DNA from: DASTHG01 sp035491895
Lineage (GTDB): Bacteria; Gemmatimonadota; Gemmatimonadetes; Gemmatimonadales; GWC2-71-9
Direction: 5' to 3'
DNA length: 64,000 nt
NCBI GenBank assembly: GCA_035491895.1
Contig: DATJJY010000088.1
Coordinates: forward strand, 20,177-84,176
Shown here: piece by piece, positions 15,786-23,787 of the stretch
How positions within the stretch are numbered: the stretch's first letter is position 1
Layout: the number at the start of each line of letters is the position of its first letter
Program-made: the position numbers and the translations under genes
Notes under the pieces: generated by a model
Seen by the model: only the letters and a program-made list of their open reading frames with translations
Database searches by the model: none
What the model was told of the DNA's origin: nothing

Positions 15786-17739
15786 GCACCAGGCCTCATC
15801 GACCAAACCTCCGGCTCGGCTCTCCTACCAGGATGCCCTCGCGCGGCTCACCGCTCTGTCGCGCGAGCTGGCCGGCGCCTATCGGCCGGCGACGGTCATC
15901 GAGCGGTTGGTGGCGGCGATTACCGAGCTGCTCGCCCCCGACCGGCTCACCATCTTAGCGCTCGACGTCGATACCAACAGGTTGCAGATCGCGTACCACC
16001 GCGGCGGTGAGCGACCGCACATCGACGATCCCCTGCTGCAGCTCCCGATGCGCCGGGGACCGATGGTGTTCAGCCATCACGTGCTGGAGCAGGCCGGGCG
16101 CCACGGCGTGACGGTGATGCAGGACGTAGCGGCGTGGATGGGTGCGCCGATCCAGGCCGTGGGCCGCAGCATCGGCGTCGTCGCCGTCGCCTCCGAGCGC
16201 CCCGACGTCTTCGGAGCCGAAGAGCTCGCCCTGCTCAGCGCGGTCGTGTCGCAGGCCGCCATCGCGCTCGAGAACGCCCGGCTGTTGCACCTCCTCTCGT
16301 CCGGCAAGCGGCAGTGGGAGCTGACGGTCGACGCCATCAAGCAGGCGATCTGCATCGTCGACGAGCGCGGGATGGTGCGCCGCGCCAACCGGGTGTTCGC
16401 CGATCTCGTGCAGCTGCCGGTGACCGCGCTGCCGGGGCGCTCGTGGATGAGCCTCCTTCCCCCCGCGTGGGCATCGATCGTGTCGCAGGCGCTCGCCGAG
16501 CCGGGACCGCACGAGATCCGGACCGGCGCCCGCGACTACTCCGTCAGTGCCGTCCGGATGGAAGGCGCCGAGGACGAGGCGGCGGTGCTGTCGTTCGAGG
16601 ACCATACCGAGAAACGCCACCTCCAGGATCAGCTGATCCAGTCGGAGAAGATGTCGGCGATCGGGCAATTGATCGCCGGAATCGCGCACGACCTCAACAA
16701 CCCGCTCGCCTCCGTGGTCGGGTTCTCCGACTTCCTCGCCGAGTCGGGCGACGTGCCGCCAGCGCTCGCCGAGCCGCTGCGCGTGATCCGCCAGGAGGCC
16801 GAGCGCGCCGCCACGATCGTGAAGAATCTGCTCTCGTTCGCGCGCCGCCAGGAGGGTGAGCGGCATCCCCAACAGCTGCAACCGCTGCTCGAGTCGGTCC
16901 TGGCGCTGCTCCGGAACGAGATGATGGCGTTGAACGTGGAAACGGCGTTGTACGTCGAGCCCAACATCCCCGACATCGAGATGAACCCGAACCAGATCAA
17001 GCAGGTGTTCGTCAACCTGCTGACCAACGCCGCCCAGGCGATCGCCGGCTCCGGTCACGGGGGACACGTCACCGTCACCGCGAAGCGCTGGCTCGACGGC
17101 GTCGCCGTGAGTGTGGCCGACGACGGGCCCGGCATCCCCGAGGACCTCCTGCCCCGCGTGTTCGAGCCCTTCTTCACGACCAAGACCGAAGGCGAGGGGA
17201 CCGGACTCGGCCTGTCGATCTGCCAGGGCATCATCAAGGAGCACGGCGGCCGCATCACGCTGGAGTCGAGTGTCGGTGTGGGCGCGACCTTCACGGTGGA
17301 GCTCCTGAGCGGGGTGCGCCCGCAGCGGCCGTCGCAACCCGTCAAAGCCGTCGCGACGGCCGGCACGCTGCGCGTCCTGGTGGTCGACGACGAGCCGCAC
17401 ATCCTCCATTACATGCGCGCGACGCTCGAAAGCTGGGGCCACACCGTCGAAGTCGCGAGCGACGGCACCGAGGCGGTGGAGCGAGCGCTCGTGATCCCCT
17501 TCGACGTCATCATCTGCGACCTGCGGATGCCCCGGCTCGGCGGCCGCGAGATGTACAACAACCTCGCGCGGCAGTATCCCCACATCGCCCGCAAGGTGAT
17601 CTTCGCCACCGGCGACACCGTGCGCGGCGACACGCTGCAATTCCTCGAGCAGCTGGGGCGCCCCTTCCTGCACAAGCCCTTCACCCTCGCCGAGCTTCGC
17701 ACCGTCCTCGGGAACGTCGCCGCCGGCGGCAATCAGTAG
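15784..17739 (+). CDS. Hybrid sensor histidine kinase with GAF, PAS, HisKA, HATPase and receiver domains
   Basis: 651 residues, cytoplasmic (no membrane segments). A GAF domain covers about 30-170, a PAS-like domain about 185-285. HisKA carries the phospho-acceptor His302 in IAHDLNNPLASVVGF. The ATPase has its N box in QVFVNLLTNAAQAI, G1 DDGPGIP, and G2 EGEGTGLGLSI. A C-terminal receiver domain (about 530-645) keeps the acid pair in VVDDEP and phospho-acceptor Asp579 in ICDLRMP, with a conserved Lys in FLHKPF. A complete phosphorelay start protein; no partner regulator gene is adjacent. The receiver could also act as an internal control on the kinase. Confidence 0.93.
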   Translation: MHQASSTKPPARLSYQDALARLTALSRELAGAYRPATVIERLVAAITELLAPDRLTILALDVDTNRLQIAYHRGGERPHIDDPLLQLPMRRGPMVFSHHVLEQAGRHGVTVMQDVAAWMGAPIQAVGRSIGVVAVASERPDVFGAEELALLSAVVSQAAIALENARLLHLLSSGKRQWELTVDAIKQAICIVDERGMVRRANRVFADLVQLPVTALPGRSWMSLLPPAWASIVSQALAEPGPHEIRTGARDYSVSAVRMEGAEDEAAVLSFEDHTEKRHLQDQLIQSEKMSAIGQLIAGIAHDLNNPLASVVGFSDFLAESGDVPPALAEPLRVIRQEAERAATIVKNLLSFARRQEGERHPQQLQPLLESVLALLRNEMMALNVETALYVEPNIPDIEMNPNQIKQVFVNLLTNAAQAIAGSGHGGHVTVTAKRWLDGVAVSVADDGPGIPEDLLPRVFEPFFTTKTEGEGTGLGLSICQGIIKEHGGRITLESSVGVGATFTVELLSGVRPQRPSQPVKAVATAGTLRVLVVDDEPHILHYMRATLESWGHTVEVASDGTEAVERALVIPFDVIICDLRMPRLGGREMYNNLARQYPHIARKVIFATGDTVRGDTLQFLEQLGRPFLHKPFTLAELRTVLGNVAAGGNQ

Positions 17740-17745
17740 CTCATC

Positions 17746-18777
17746 ATGCGCGTCCTGCACGTGGACGCGGGCCGGGAGTGGCGCGGCGGCCAGAATCAGG
17801 TCCGGCTGCTGCTGCGCGAGCTGGCGCACGAGCGGGATGTCGACGTGCGGCTCGTCACCCACCGCGCCGGCGAGCTCGCCCGCCGCGTGGCGCGGGATGG
17901 CACGCCACTCGACGGGCTCACCTGGTCGCTCGGGCTCGACCCGCGTGCCTGGTGGGCGATCCGCCGTGCGCTGCGAACGTTCCGACCCCACCTCGTACAC
18001 GTTCACGATAGTCACTCGCTGACATTGTGCCGCTTCGCCAGACCGCCGGTTCCGCTCATCGCCCATCGGCGCGTGGACTTCCACGTGCGGGCGAGGAGTG
18101 CCTGGCACACCGCGGACCGCATCGTGGCGATTTCCGCGGCGGTCGAGCGGGTCCTCGTCGCTGACGGTGTGCGGCCGGACCGCATCACCGTCATCCCTGA
18201 TGGCATCGACCCGGCCGAGATTCAGGCCAACGCCTCACATCCGTTTGGTATCCGGGATCGATTGTCCCTGCCGCCTCATACCCCGCTGGCCGTCAACGTG
18301 GCGGCCCTTGTGGACCACAAGGATCAGCTCACCCTGATCCGCGCCGCCCGAGAAGCGCGCCCCTTGGAACCGGATCTGCACTGGCTCATCGCGGGTGACG
18401 GTGAGCGGCGTGGGGCCCTCGAGGCGGAGATCGCCCGGCTCACGCTCGGCGACCGCGTCCACCTCCTGGGGTATATCAACGAAGTCGATGCACTGATTCG
18501 GGAAGCCGATGTCTTCGTCATGTCATCCAGAGAGGAAGGACTCGGCAGCGTGATCCTGCACGCGCTGGCGCTCGGCAAACCCGTCGTGTCCACTGCGGCA
18601 GGGGGCATTCCGGAGATTCTCGAGCCGCAATCGCTCGTGCCGGTCGCCGATCCGCAGGCGCTCGCTCGCACGGTGGTCGCGACGCTCGCGTCCCCGCCGC
18701 GATCTTCCCTGCCCGATCGCTGCACCGCCAAGTCGATGGCGCAGGCCACCTTGGCTCTGTATCGCTCGCTCGTCTAG
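17746..18777 (+). CDS. GT4-family (GT-B) glycosyltransferase
   Basis: 343 residues. The N-terminal half opens MRVLHVDAGREWRGGQNQV, typical of GT4 enzymes, and contains LVHVHDSHS. The C-terminal donor-binding half has VIPDGIDP, the EEGLGSVILHALALGKPVV stretch with the E-x7-E type signature, and AAGGIPEIL. A retaining transferase of nucleotide-sugar donors acting in the cytoplasm on a lipid or glycan acceptor. It is 7 nt behind the kinase gene and 12 nt ahead of a GT2-containing fusion protein, suggesting a small envelope-glycan operon. Confidence 0.9.
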   Translation: MRVLHVDAGREWRGGQNQVRLLLRELAHERDVDVRLVTHRAGELARRVARDGTPLDGLTWSLGLDPRAWWAIRRALRTFRPHLVHVHDSHSLTLCRFARPPVPLIAHRRVDFHVRARSAWHTADRIVAISAAVERVLVADGVRPDRITVIPDGIDPAEIQANASHPFGIRDRLSLPPHTPLAVNVAALVDHKDQLTLIRAAREARPLEPDLHWLIAGDGERRGALEAEIARLTLGDRVHLLGYINEVDALIREADVFVMSSREEGLGSVILHALALGKPVVSTAAGGIPEILEPQSLVPVADPQALARTVVATLASPPRSSLPDRCTAKSMAQATLALYRSLV

Positions 18778-18789
18778 ATTGCAAGTCCA
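18775..18789 (+). promoter_or_regulatory. Candidate -10 element (TAGATT) 9 nt before the GT2-DUF3108 fusion gene
   Basis: TAGATT at 18775-18780 overlaps the stop codon of the upstream glycosyltransferase and lies 9 nt before ATG 18790, with no Shine-Dalgarno between. It fits the leaderless pattern seen elsewhere in the window. Confidence 0.3.
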
Positions 18790-20313
18790 ATGATCTACGT
18801 GTGCGTTCCCGTGCATAACGAGGCGAAGACCGCCGGCCTCGTCCTGTGGAAGGTCCGTCAGGTCTTCACGGCGTTTCAGCGGGAGTACCAGCTGCTGGTG
18901 TGCGACGACGGCTCGACCGACGGGACGGGGGAGGTGCTGACCCGCTACTCCCGCGTGCTGCCGCTGAGCATCACCACTCACCGCGAACGCCGCGGCTACG
19001 CACGCAGCCTCGAAGAGCTGCTGCGCCTCGCGCTCGAGCGCACCGACCGACCCAAGCGCGACTGCGCGATCACCCTCGCCGCCGATTTCCTGTATTCGCC
19101 CGATGCGATGGACGACATGGTGAAGCGCATCGAGTCGGGAGCCGACCTCGTGGTGGCCGAGCAGGTGGCGGGAGCGGGTCAACGTCCCCGCGCCCATCGC
19201 TTCGTGCGCCACTGGACACCGCGCCTCTTGCCTGTGCACGGAGTGCGCGACTCCGTCTCCGGTTTCCTGGCGCTACGCCTCATTACTCTGCGTCAGGCGC
19301 TGCGCCCTATCTCCGACGCCTTGCTGCGCACCGACGGCTGGATCGCCAACGCGGAGCTCCTGGCCCGGCTGGTGCCGCATGCCCGGCGCGTCGATACCGT
19401 CCCCGTCACCGGCCGCTACGACCTGCGGCAGCGCCCCTCGCGGATTCAGCCGTGGCAGATGCTGATGGCGGCGTGGCGGGCCCGACCGGTGATCCGCGCC
19501 GCCGGGGCCGCCGTCCTGTTGCTCGCGGCCTGCGGGATCGGGTCGGTCGCGGCGCAGCAGGACACCGTTGCCCATCCGGCCGCGACACCGCCCGCCGCTG
19601 CCGCGGCGCCAGCGGCCCCGCCGCCTCAGCCGGTGCCGTTTCCGATCGGCGAGCGCATGGTGTTCTCGGCCAAGTACGGACCCTTCAGCGTCGGCGAAGC
19701 GACGATGGAGGTCGCCGGCCTCGATACGATCCGCGGCGCCGAAATGGTGCACATCACGTTCCACATCCAGGGCGGCGCGCTCTGGTACCATCTCGACCAG
19801 CTGCTCGAATCGTGGGTGGGACGCAACGACTTTCGCTCGCGCCGCTATGTCACCCAGACCGAAGAGCGGGGCAAGAAGCGCAACAACACGTTCGAGATCT
19901 TCCCCGACTCCGGATTCTACCGCGAAGCGGGAGTGGACAGCGCCAAGCCGACGGTGGCCGATCCGCTCGATGATGCGGCGTTCCTCTACTGGGTGCGCAC
20001 GGTTCCGCTCGAAGTGGGCAAGCGCTACGAGTATCGGCGCTACTTCCGTCCCGACCGTAATCCGGTGATCGTCGTGGTCGAAAAGCGCGAGAAGATTGGT
20101 GTCGCGGGCAAGAAGTTCAACGCGATCGTCATCCGGCCGATCATTCCCAAAGGGCGGGGCATTTTTGCCGAGCAGGCCGAGGCCCACATCTGGCTGTCGG
20201 ACGACCCGCAGCACCTCATCCTCGCGCTGCAGTCGAATTTCTCGTTCGGCACGGTCACCCTGAAGCTCAAGCAGTTCTCGGTCCCCCCAGCCCCCCCGCC
20301 GGGGCACCCATGA
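18790..20313 (+). CDS. Fusion protein: GT2 glycosyltransferase, membrane anchor, DUF3108 domain
   Basis: 507 residues in one uninterrupted frame. Residues 1-225 are a GT2-type (GT-A) transferase: YVCVPVHNEAKTAG, LLVCDDGSTDGTGEV with the Asp pair, and a donor-site ADFLYSPDAMDD. Residues about 235-256 form a hydrophobic helix (GAAVLLLAACGIGSVAA). A 30-residue Ala/Pro linker follows and then a DUF3108 domain (about 280-505; GERMVFSAKYGPFSVGEATM). DUF3108 proteins are normally separate, exported proteins. The predicted topology puts the transferase inside and DUF3108 in the periplasm. An internal ATG at 19459 would give an independent DUF3108 protein with its own signal peptide. It overlaps the next gene by 4 nt. 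Confidence 0.85.
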   Translation: MIYVCVPVHNEAKTAGLVLWKVRQVFTAFQREYQLLVCDDGSTDGTGEVLTRYSRVLPLSITTHRERRGYARSLEELLRLALERTDRPKRDCAITLAADFLYSPDAMDDMVKRIESGADLVVAEQVAGAGQRPRAHRFVRHWTPRLLPVHGVRDSVSGFLALRLITLRQALRPISDALLRTDGWIANAELLARLVPHARRVDTVPVTGRYDLRQRPSRIQPWQMLMAAWRARPVIRAAGAAVLLLAACGIGSVAAQQDTVAHPAATPPAAAAAPAAPPPQPVPFPIGERMVFSAKYGPFSVGEATMEVAGLDTIRGAEMVHITFHIQGGALWYHLDQLLESWVGRNDFRSRRYVTQTEERGKKRNNTFEIFPDSGFYREAGVDSAKPTVADPLDDAAFLYWVRTVPLEVGKRYEYRRYFRPDRNPVIVVVEKREKIGVAGKKFNAIVIRPIIPKGRGIFAEQAEAHIWLSDDPQHLILALQSNFSFGTVTLKLKQFSVPPAPPPGHP

Positions 20314-21299
20314 CCGATTACCGGGAGGCGGACTTCAGCCGGTTGAAGACCGTCCCGATCGCCGAGCGCCGCAACAAAGTCGATCCCACCCTCCTCGCCC
20401 ACCCCCCCGGTAGCGACCTCGGCTTTCGCGCCTTCTGGAGCTCGCTCCCCGACATATTGGCCGCGCGCGATCTGCGCGTCGTGGCGGACGCGGTCGCCCG
20501 TGCCGCGGGGCGCCGTGCCGTCGTGGTGATGCTCGGCGGGCACGTCATCAAGGTGGGGCTCGGGCCGCTGCTCGTGACGCTGCTCGAGCGCGGCGTGATC
20601 ACCCACGTGGCGATGAACGGCAGCGCGGCGATTCACGACTTCGAGCTCGCCGCCTTCGGCGGGACGAGCGAGGATGTGGCCGCGGGCCTGGCCGATGGCA
20701 CCTTCGGGATGGCGGAAGAAACCGGGCGCGAGATGAACGCGGCGCTCGCCGCCGCGGCGGCGGCCGGCCGCGGCGCCGGCGAGGGACTCAGCGATGCGCT
20801 CGCGAGCCGGCAGCCGTTGCCGGGCGGACCGGCCTCGGTGCTGGTGGCCTGCGCGCGGCGCAACGTCCCGGTGACGGTCCACGCGGCGGTGGGGGCCGAG
20901 ATCATTCATCAGCACCCGAGCGCCGACGGCGCCGCGATCGGCGCGACCAGTCACCGCGATTTCAAGCGGCTGGCCGCGAGTCTCCCGGCGCTGCAGGACG
21001 GAGGGGTCGTGTTGAACCTGGGGAGCGCGGTCGTGATGCCCGAGGTGTTCCTCAAGGCCCTCACCATCGCCCGGAACCTCAACGCCGGGAAACCGACGGC
21101 GTTCACGGCGTGTGACTGCGACATGCAGCGACACTACCGGCCGCGTGTCAACGTCGTCGAGCGCCCCACGCTGAACGGCGGGCGCGGCATCCAGCTGACC
21201 GGCCACCACGAGATTCTGGTGCCCCTGCTCGTATGGGGCGTGCTCGCCGCGCTGGACGGGGCGAAAACGACGACGGGGTCATCGTCGTCCGGACGATGA
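20310..21299 (+). CDS. Deoxyhypusine-synthase-like protein (tentative)
   Basis: 329 residues, cytoplasmic. The segment VVVMLGGHVIKVGLGPLL followed by GVITHVAMNGSAAIHDFELA and the later NLGSAVVMPEVFLKALTIARN recall bacterial proteins with the deoxyhypusine-synthase/NAD-binding fold. In such relatives the reaction may concern polyamines rather than protein modification. The assignment rests on remembered motif resemblance only; the catalytic lysine of true deoxyhypusine synthase was not located. It is translationally coupled (ATGA) to the GT2-DUF3108 gene, so a role in envelope or polyamine metabolism is possible. Confidence 0.55.
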   Translation: MTDYREADFSRLKTVPIAERRNKVDPTLLAHPPGSDLGFRAFWSSLPDILAARDLRVVADAVARAAGRRAVVVMLGGHVIKVGLGPLLVTLLERGVITHVAMNGSAAIHDFELAAFGGTSEDVAAGLADGTFGMAEETGREMNAALAAAAAAGRGAGEGLSDALASRQPLPGGPASVLVACARRNVPVTVHAAVGAEIIHQHPSADGAAIGATSHRDFKRLAASLPALQDGGVVLNLGSAVVMPEVFLKALTIARNLNAGKPTAFTACDCDMQRHYRPRVNVVERPTLNGGRGIQLTGHHEILVPLLVWGVLAALDGAKTTTGSSSSGR

Positions 21300-21306
21300 C
21301 CCCGTC
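21272..21306. terminator. Bidirectional terminator hairpin overlapping a stop codon
   Basis: A perfect 15-bp inverted repeat (21272-21286 with 21292-21306) around a GTCCG loop. It contains the TGA of the upstream plus-strand gene (21297-21299). Read on the minus strand it is followed by GTCGTTTTCG, a weak T-tract, so it probably ends transcription of the small membrane-protein gene and may also stop the plus-strand operon. Confidence 0.65.
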
Positions 21307-21326
21307 ACAACCCGCGGCAGAATGGA

Positions 21327-21545
21327 TCAGGCCGCGTCGCGCTTGCCGCGGATGGTGTCGCGCACCCGGTCGGCCGTAGCGGGGCTGATCACCCGCAGCA
21401 CTACGTAGAAGATGAACCCGATCGCGGCGAGCCAGAGGACGGTCATCAGGATGCTCATCAGCCCGCCCAACAGGCCGAAGATGATCTTGAGCCCGATCCA
21501 CACCAGCACGGCGAAGATCGCGAAACCGAGAATGCTTCGAAACAT
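21327..21545 (-). CDS. Small two-helix membrane protein
   Basis: 72 residues from ATG 21545, with GGGAGG 5 nt upstream on the minus strand as a clear ribosome site. Two membrane helices (about residues 5-28 and 31-55) are followed by a short positively charged tail (RVRDTIRGKR). No family recognised. It is monocistronic between a shared terminator and the divergent ThiO-like gene, whose start lies only 12 nt away. Confidence 0.7.
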   Translation of the reverse strand: MFRSILGFAIFAVLVWIGLKIIFGLLGGLMSILMTVLWLAAIGFIFYVVLRVISPATADRVRDTIRGKRDAA

Positions 21546-21557
21546 ACGGCCTCCCAA

Positions 21558-22724
21558 GTGGCCCCACAGGTCAACGGATCGTACGCCGTGACACCCGCGG
21601 GAGTTTCAGGGTCCGACATCGCCGTCGTGGGCGGCGGAGTGATCGGCGCCGCGTGCGCCCGGGCCGCCGCCCAACGCGGCCTCCATGTCACTCTCTTCGC
21701 CCCCGGTCCCGATCCGGCCGCTGCGTCCGCGGCATCGGCGGGGTTGCTCGCCGCCCAGATCGAGTCAGCGGATCAGCGCCTCCTGCCACTCGCCGTCCGG
21801 GGACGGGATCTCTACGCAGACCTGGCCGCCTCGCTCAAAGATACTACAGGCACGGACATCGGTTTCCAGCCCATCGGCATCGCGACATTCGCCTTCGACG
21901 AGACTCAGGCCGAAACGTTGTGGGAAGTCGTAGCGGAGCAGCGACAGGCGGGGTTGCGCTGCGATTGGCTGGAACGCGCCGACCTCGACGAGCAGTGGCC
22001 GGGCGTCGCCCCCGAAGCGTGGGGAGCGCTGTACGCGACGGAGGACGGATGCCTCGATCCGGCGGCCCTGACCGCGGCCCTCCTGACCGACGCGCGCCGC
22101 CTCGGCGTCCGGGTGAGCCGGGAATCGGTGCAGCGGGTCCTGACCGTCGGCGGCCGGGTCATGGGAGTGACCTCCGGATCGACCAGCACGCCTGCGGGAC
22201 AGATCGTCATCGCAGCGGGCGCCTGGTCGCCGCTCGTCGAGGGGCTGCCCCGTCCGCTCCTGGTGGAGCCGATGCGCGGACAGCTCATAGCGATCGATTG
22301 GCCACCGGGATTCCCGTCTGCCGTCTTCTATCATGGCCATGGGTATATGCTGCCGCGCGGGAGCGAGGCGATCCTGGGCAGTACGATGGAGCACGTCGGG
22401 TTCGACGCTCGCACCACAGAAGCGGGCTTGTCGGAGATCCGCCGATCGACCGCGCGGCTCTGCCCCGCGATCGCGCAGGCACCGGTGCGGCGCAGCTGGG
22501 CGGGACTCCGCCCCGTGACCCCGGACGGCCTCCCCATCCTGGGCGCCGACCCCAACATCGCAGGACTCTGGTACGCCACCGGCCACGGTCGCAACGGCAT
22601 CCTCCTCGCCGGCATCACGGGCGAGATCATCGGGGACCTCGTTGCGTCCGGTCAAACCGACATCGATATCGGCGGTCTCTCGATCACTCGCTTCGCAGCC
22701 GATCAACTGAGAGCTGAGCGCTGA
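21558..22724 (+). CDS. thiO: FAD-dependent glycine/D-amino-acid oxidase, ThiO-like
   Basis: 388 residues from GTG 21558; a GTG near 21588 is an alternative. The dinucleotide-binding motif is IAVVGGGVIGAACARAAAQRG (about 21-41). The C-terminal FAD contact is GLRPVTPDGLPILGADP and LWYATGHGRNGILLAG. ThiO oxidises glycine to the imine used for the thiazole ring of thiamine. No other thi gene is present nearby, so it could equally be a general D-amino-acid oxidase. The end of the gene runs into a 7-nt-period repeat that supplies the last few codons. Confidence 0.8.
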   Translation: MAPQVNGSYAVTPAGVSGSDIAVVGGGVIGAACARAAAQRGLHVTLFAPGPDPAAASAASAGLLAAQIESADQRLLPLAVRGRDLYADLAASLKDTTGTDIGFQPIGIATFAFDETQAETLWEVVAEQRQAGLRCDWLERADLDEQWPGVAPEAWGALYATEDGCLDPAALTAALLTDARRLGVRVSRESVQRVLTVGGRVMGVTSGSTSTPAGQIVIAAGAWSPLVEGLPRPLLVEPMRGQLIAIDWPPGFPSAVFYHGHGYMLPRGSEAILGSTMEHVGFDARTTEAGLSEIRRSTARLCPAIAQAPVRRSWAGLRPVTPDGLPILGADPNIAGLWYATGHGRNGILLAGITGEIIGDLVASGQTDIDIGGLSITRFAADQLRAER

Positions 22725-22742
22725 TGGCTGACAGCTGAGAGC
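22706..22742. repeat. Heptamer repeat tract at the 3' end of the ThiO-like gene
   Basis: On the minus strand the tract reads as five consecutive 7-nt units of the form GCNNTCA (GCTCTCA, GCTGTCA, GCCATCA, GCGCTCA, GCTCTCA). It overlaps the last codons and stop of thiO and fills the 19-nt gap to the next gene. The same unit type makes up the tract at 26976-27080. Confidence 0.7.
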
Positions 22743-22743
22743 G

Positions 22744-23742
22744 ATGTACACCTCCTGCGCCTTCTGCAACGCGACGCTCGACGGCGATGGTGGCCCCTCG
22801 GGGCTCGGCGTCGGGCGCCGCCTGGCGTTCGACGAGTGGAGAGCTCGGCTGTGGGTCGTGTGCCCCAAGTGCTCCCGCTGGAACCTCACGCCGCTCGACG
22901 ACCGGCTGGAGCGCATCGAGGCGGTTGCCCGCGCCGCCGCCGACGCGCGGCTCCTCGCCAGCACGGAGCAGGTCGCCCTGTTGCGCTGGCAGCGCTACGA
23001 CCTCATCCGCATCGGCAAACCGTTGCGCGTCGAGCTCGCGGGGTGGCGCTACGGTGAGCGGCTGCGGGCGCGCAACCGCGAGCGGGCGAAGGTCGTCGTG
23101 CCGCTGACGCTCGCCGCGGTGGGACTGGGCGTAGCAGCCAACGTGGCGCTCGGTGGCTCGTTCGGCTTTCTCGCGTGGAACCTGGGGCGCACCGCCGACG
23201 ACATCTACGTCTGGATGGTCGGGACCCGGCCGGTTCGGCTCATCGAGCCCCCGATCTGCGACCATTGCGGCACCATCCTGCGGCTCAGGACGAGACACGT
23301 CCAGCACGCCCGCGTGGTGCCCGACTCTCACCAGGATCTCGCCGTGCTCGTCAGCTGCCCCACCTGTCACCGGGAAGCGGCACTGCTTACCGGTCCCGAC
23401 GCCCACGCGCTGTTGCGCCAGGGACTCGCCTACCTCAACGTGCGCCGCTCGAGCCGTCGCAAGGCCGAAGATGCGGCGCGCGTCGTCGACGAAGCGGGAG
23501 GCGCCGATCAGCTGATCAAGAACGTCGCGCGCCGCGAGCTGACGCTGCGCTCCCTCCGGCCCGAGGGCCGCCTGGCGCTCGAGATGGCGGTCGATGAGCG
23601 CGCCGAAATCCTCGAGCTGGAACGGCAGTGGCACGAGGCGGAGGAGATCGCCGAGATCGCGGATGGGACCCTCAGCACGGACGCCGCCTTGGAGGAAGAG
23701 ATCAAACGACTTAGACGACAGGGCGATCAACCGTCCGGTTGA
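22744..23742 (+). CDS. Zinc-ribbon protein of unknown function
   Basis: 332 residues. Two CxxC pairs at the N-terminus (CAFC at residues 5-8 and CPKC at about 40-43) and a second set in the middle (CDHC and CPTC near residues 176 and 216) suggest two zinc-binding knuckles. A hydrophobic glycine-rich helix lies at about residues 120-150. The C-terminal 90 residues are charged alpha-helix. There is no recognised family. It lies between the ThiO-like gene and lipA. Confidence 0.65.
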   Translation: MYTSCAFCNATLDGDGGPSGLGVGRRLAFDEWRARLWVVCPKCSRWNLTPLDDRLERIEAVARAAADARLLASTEQVALLRWQRYDLIRIGKPLRVELAGWRYGERLRARNRERAKVVVPLTLAAVGLGVAANVALGGSFGFLAWNLGRTADDIYVWMVGTRPVRLIEPPICDHCGTILRLRTRHVQHARVVPDSHQDLAVLVSCPTCHREAALLTGPDAHALLRQGLAYLNVRRSSRRKAEDAARVVDEAGGADQLIKNVARRELTLRSLRPEGRLALEMAVDERAEILELERQWHEAEEIAEIADGTLSTDAALEEEIKRLRRQGDQPSG

Positions 23743-23773
23743 AAAACGGCTTTCATGGTCGTTTCGCGAACGC

Positions 23774-23787
23774 TATCTTCACCGCCC
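23774..23787 (+). promoter_or_regulatory. Candidate -10 element (TATCTT) 8 nt before the ATG of lipA
   Basis: TATCTT at 23774-23779 is followed by 8 nt and ATG 23788; TTTCAT at 23751-23756 (17 nt upstream) is a poor -35. There is no Shine-Dalgarno before this ATG. Hexamer and spacing are identical to those before dppD. Confidence 0.4.

Noticed and set aside
18790..20313. Reading the GT2 and DUF3108 parts as two genes
   Set aside because: There is no stop or frameshift between them; a fusion is the simplest reading, although an internal start at 19459 is kept as an alternative.
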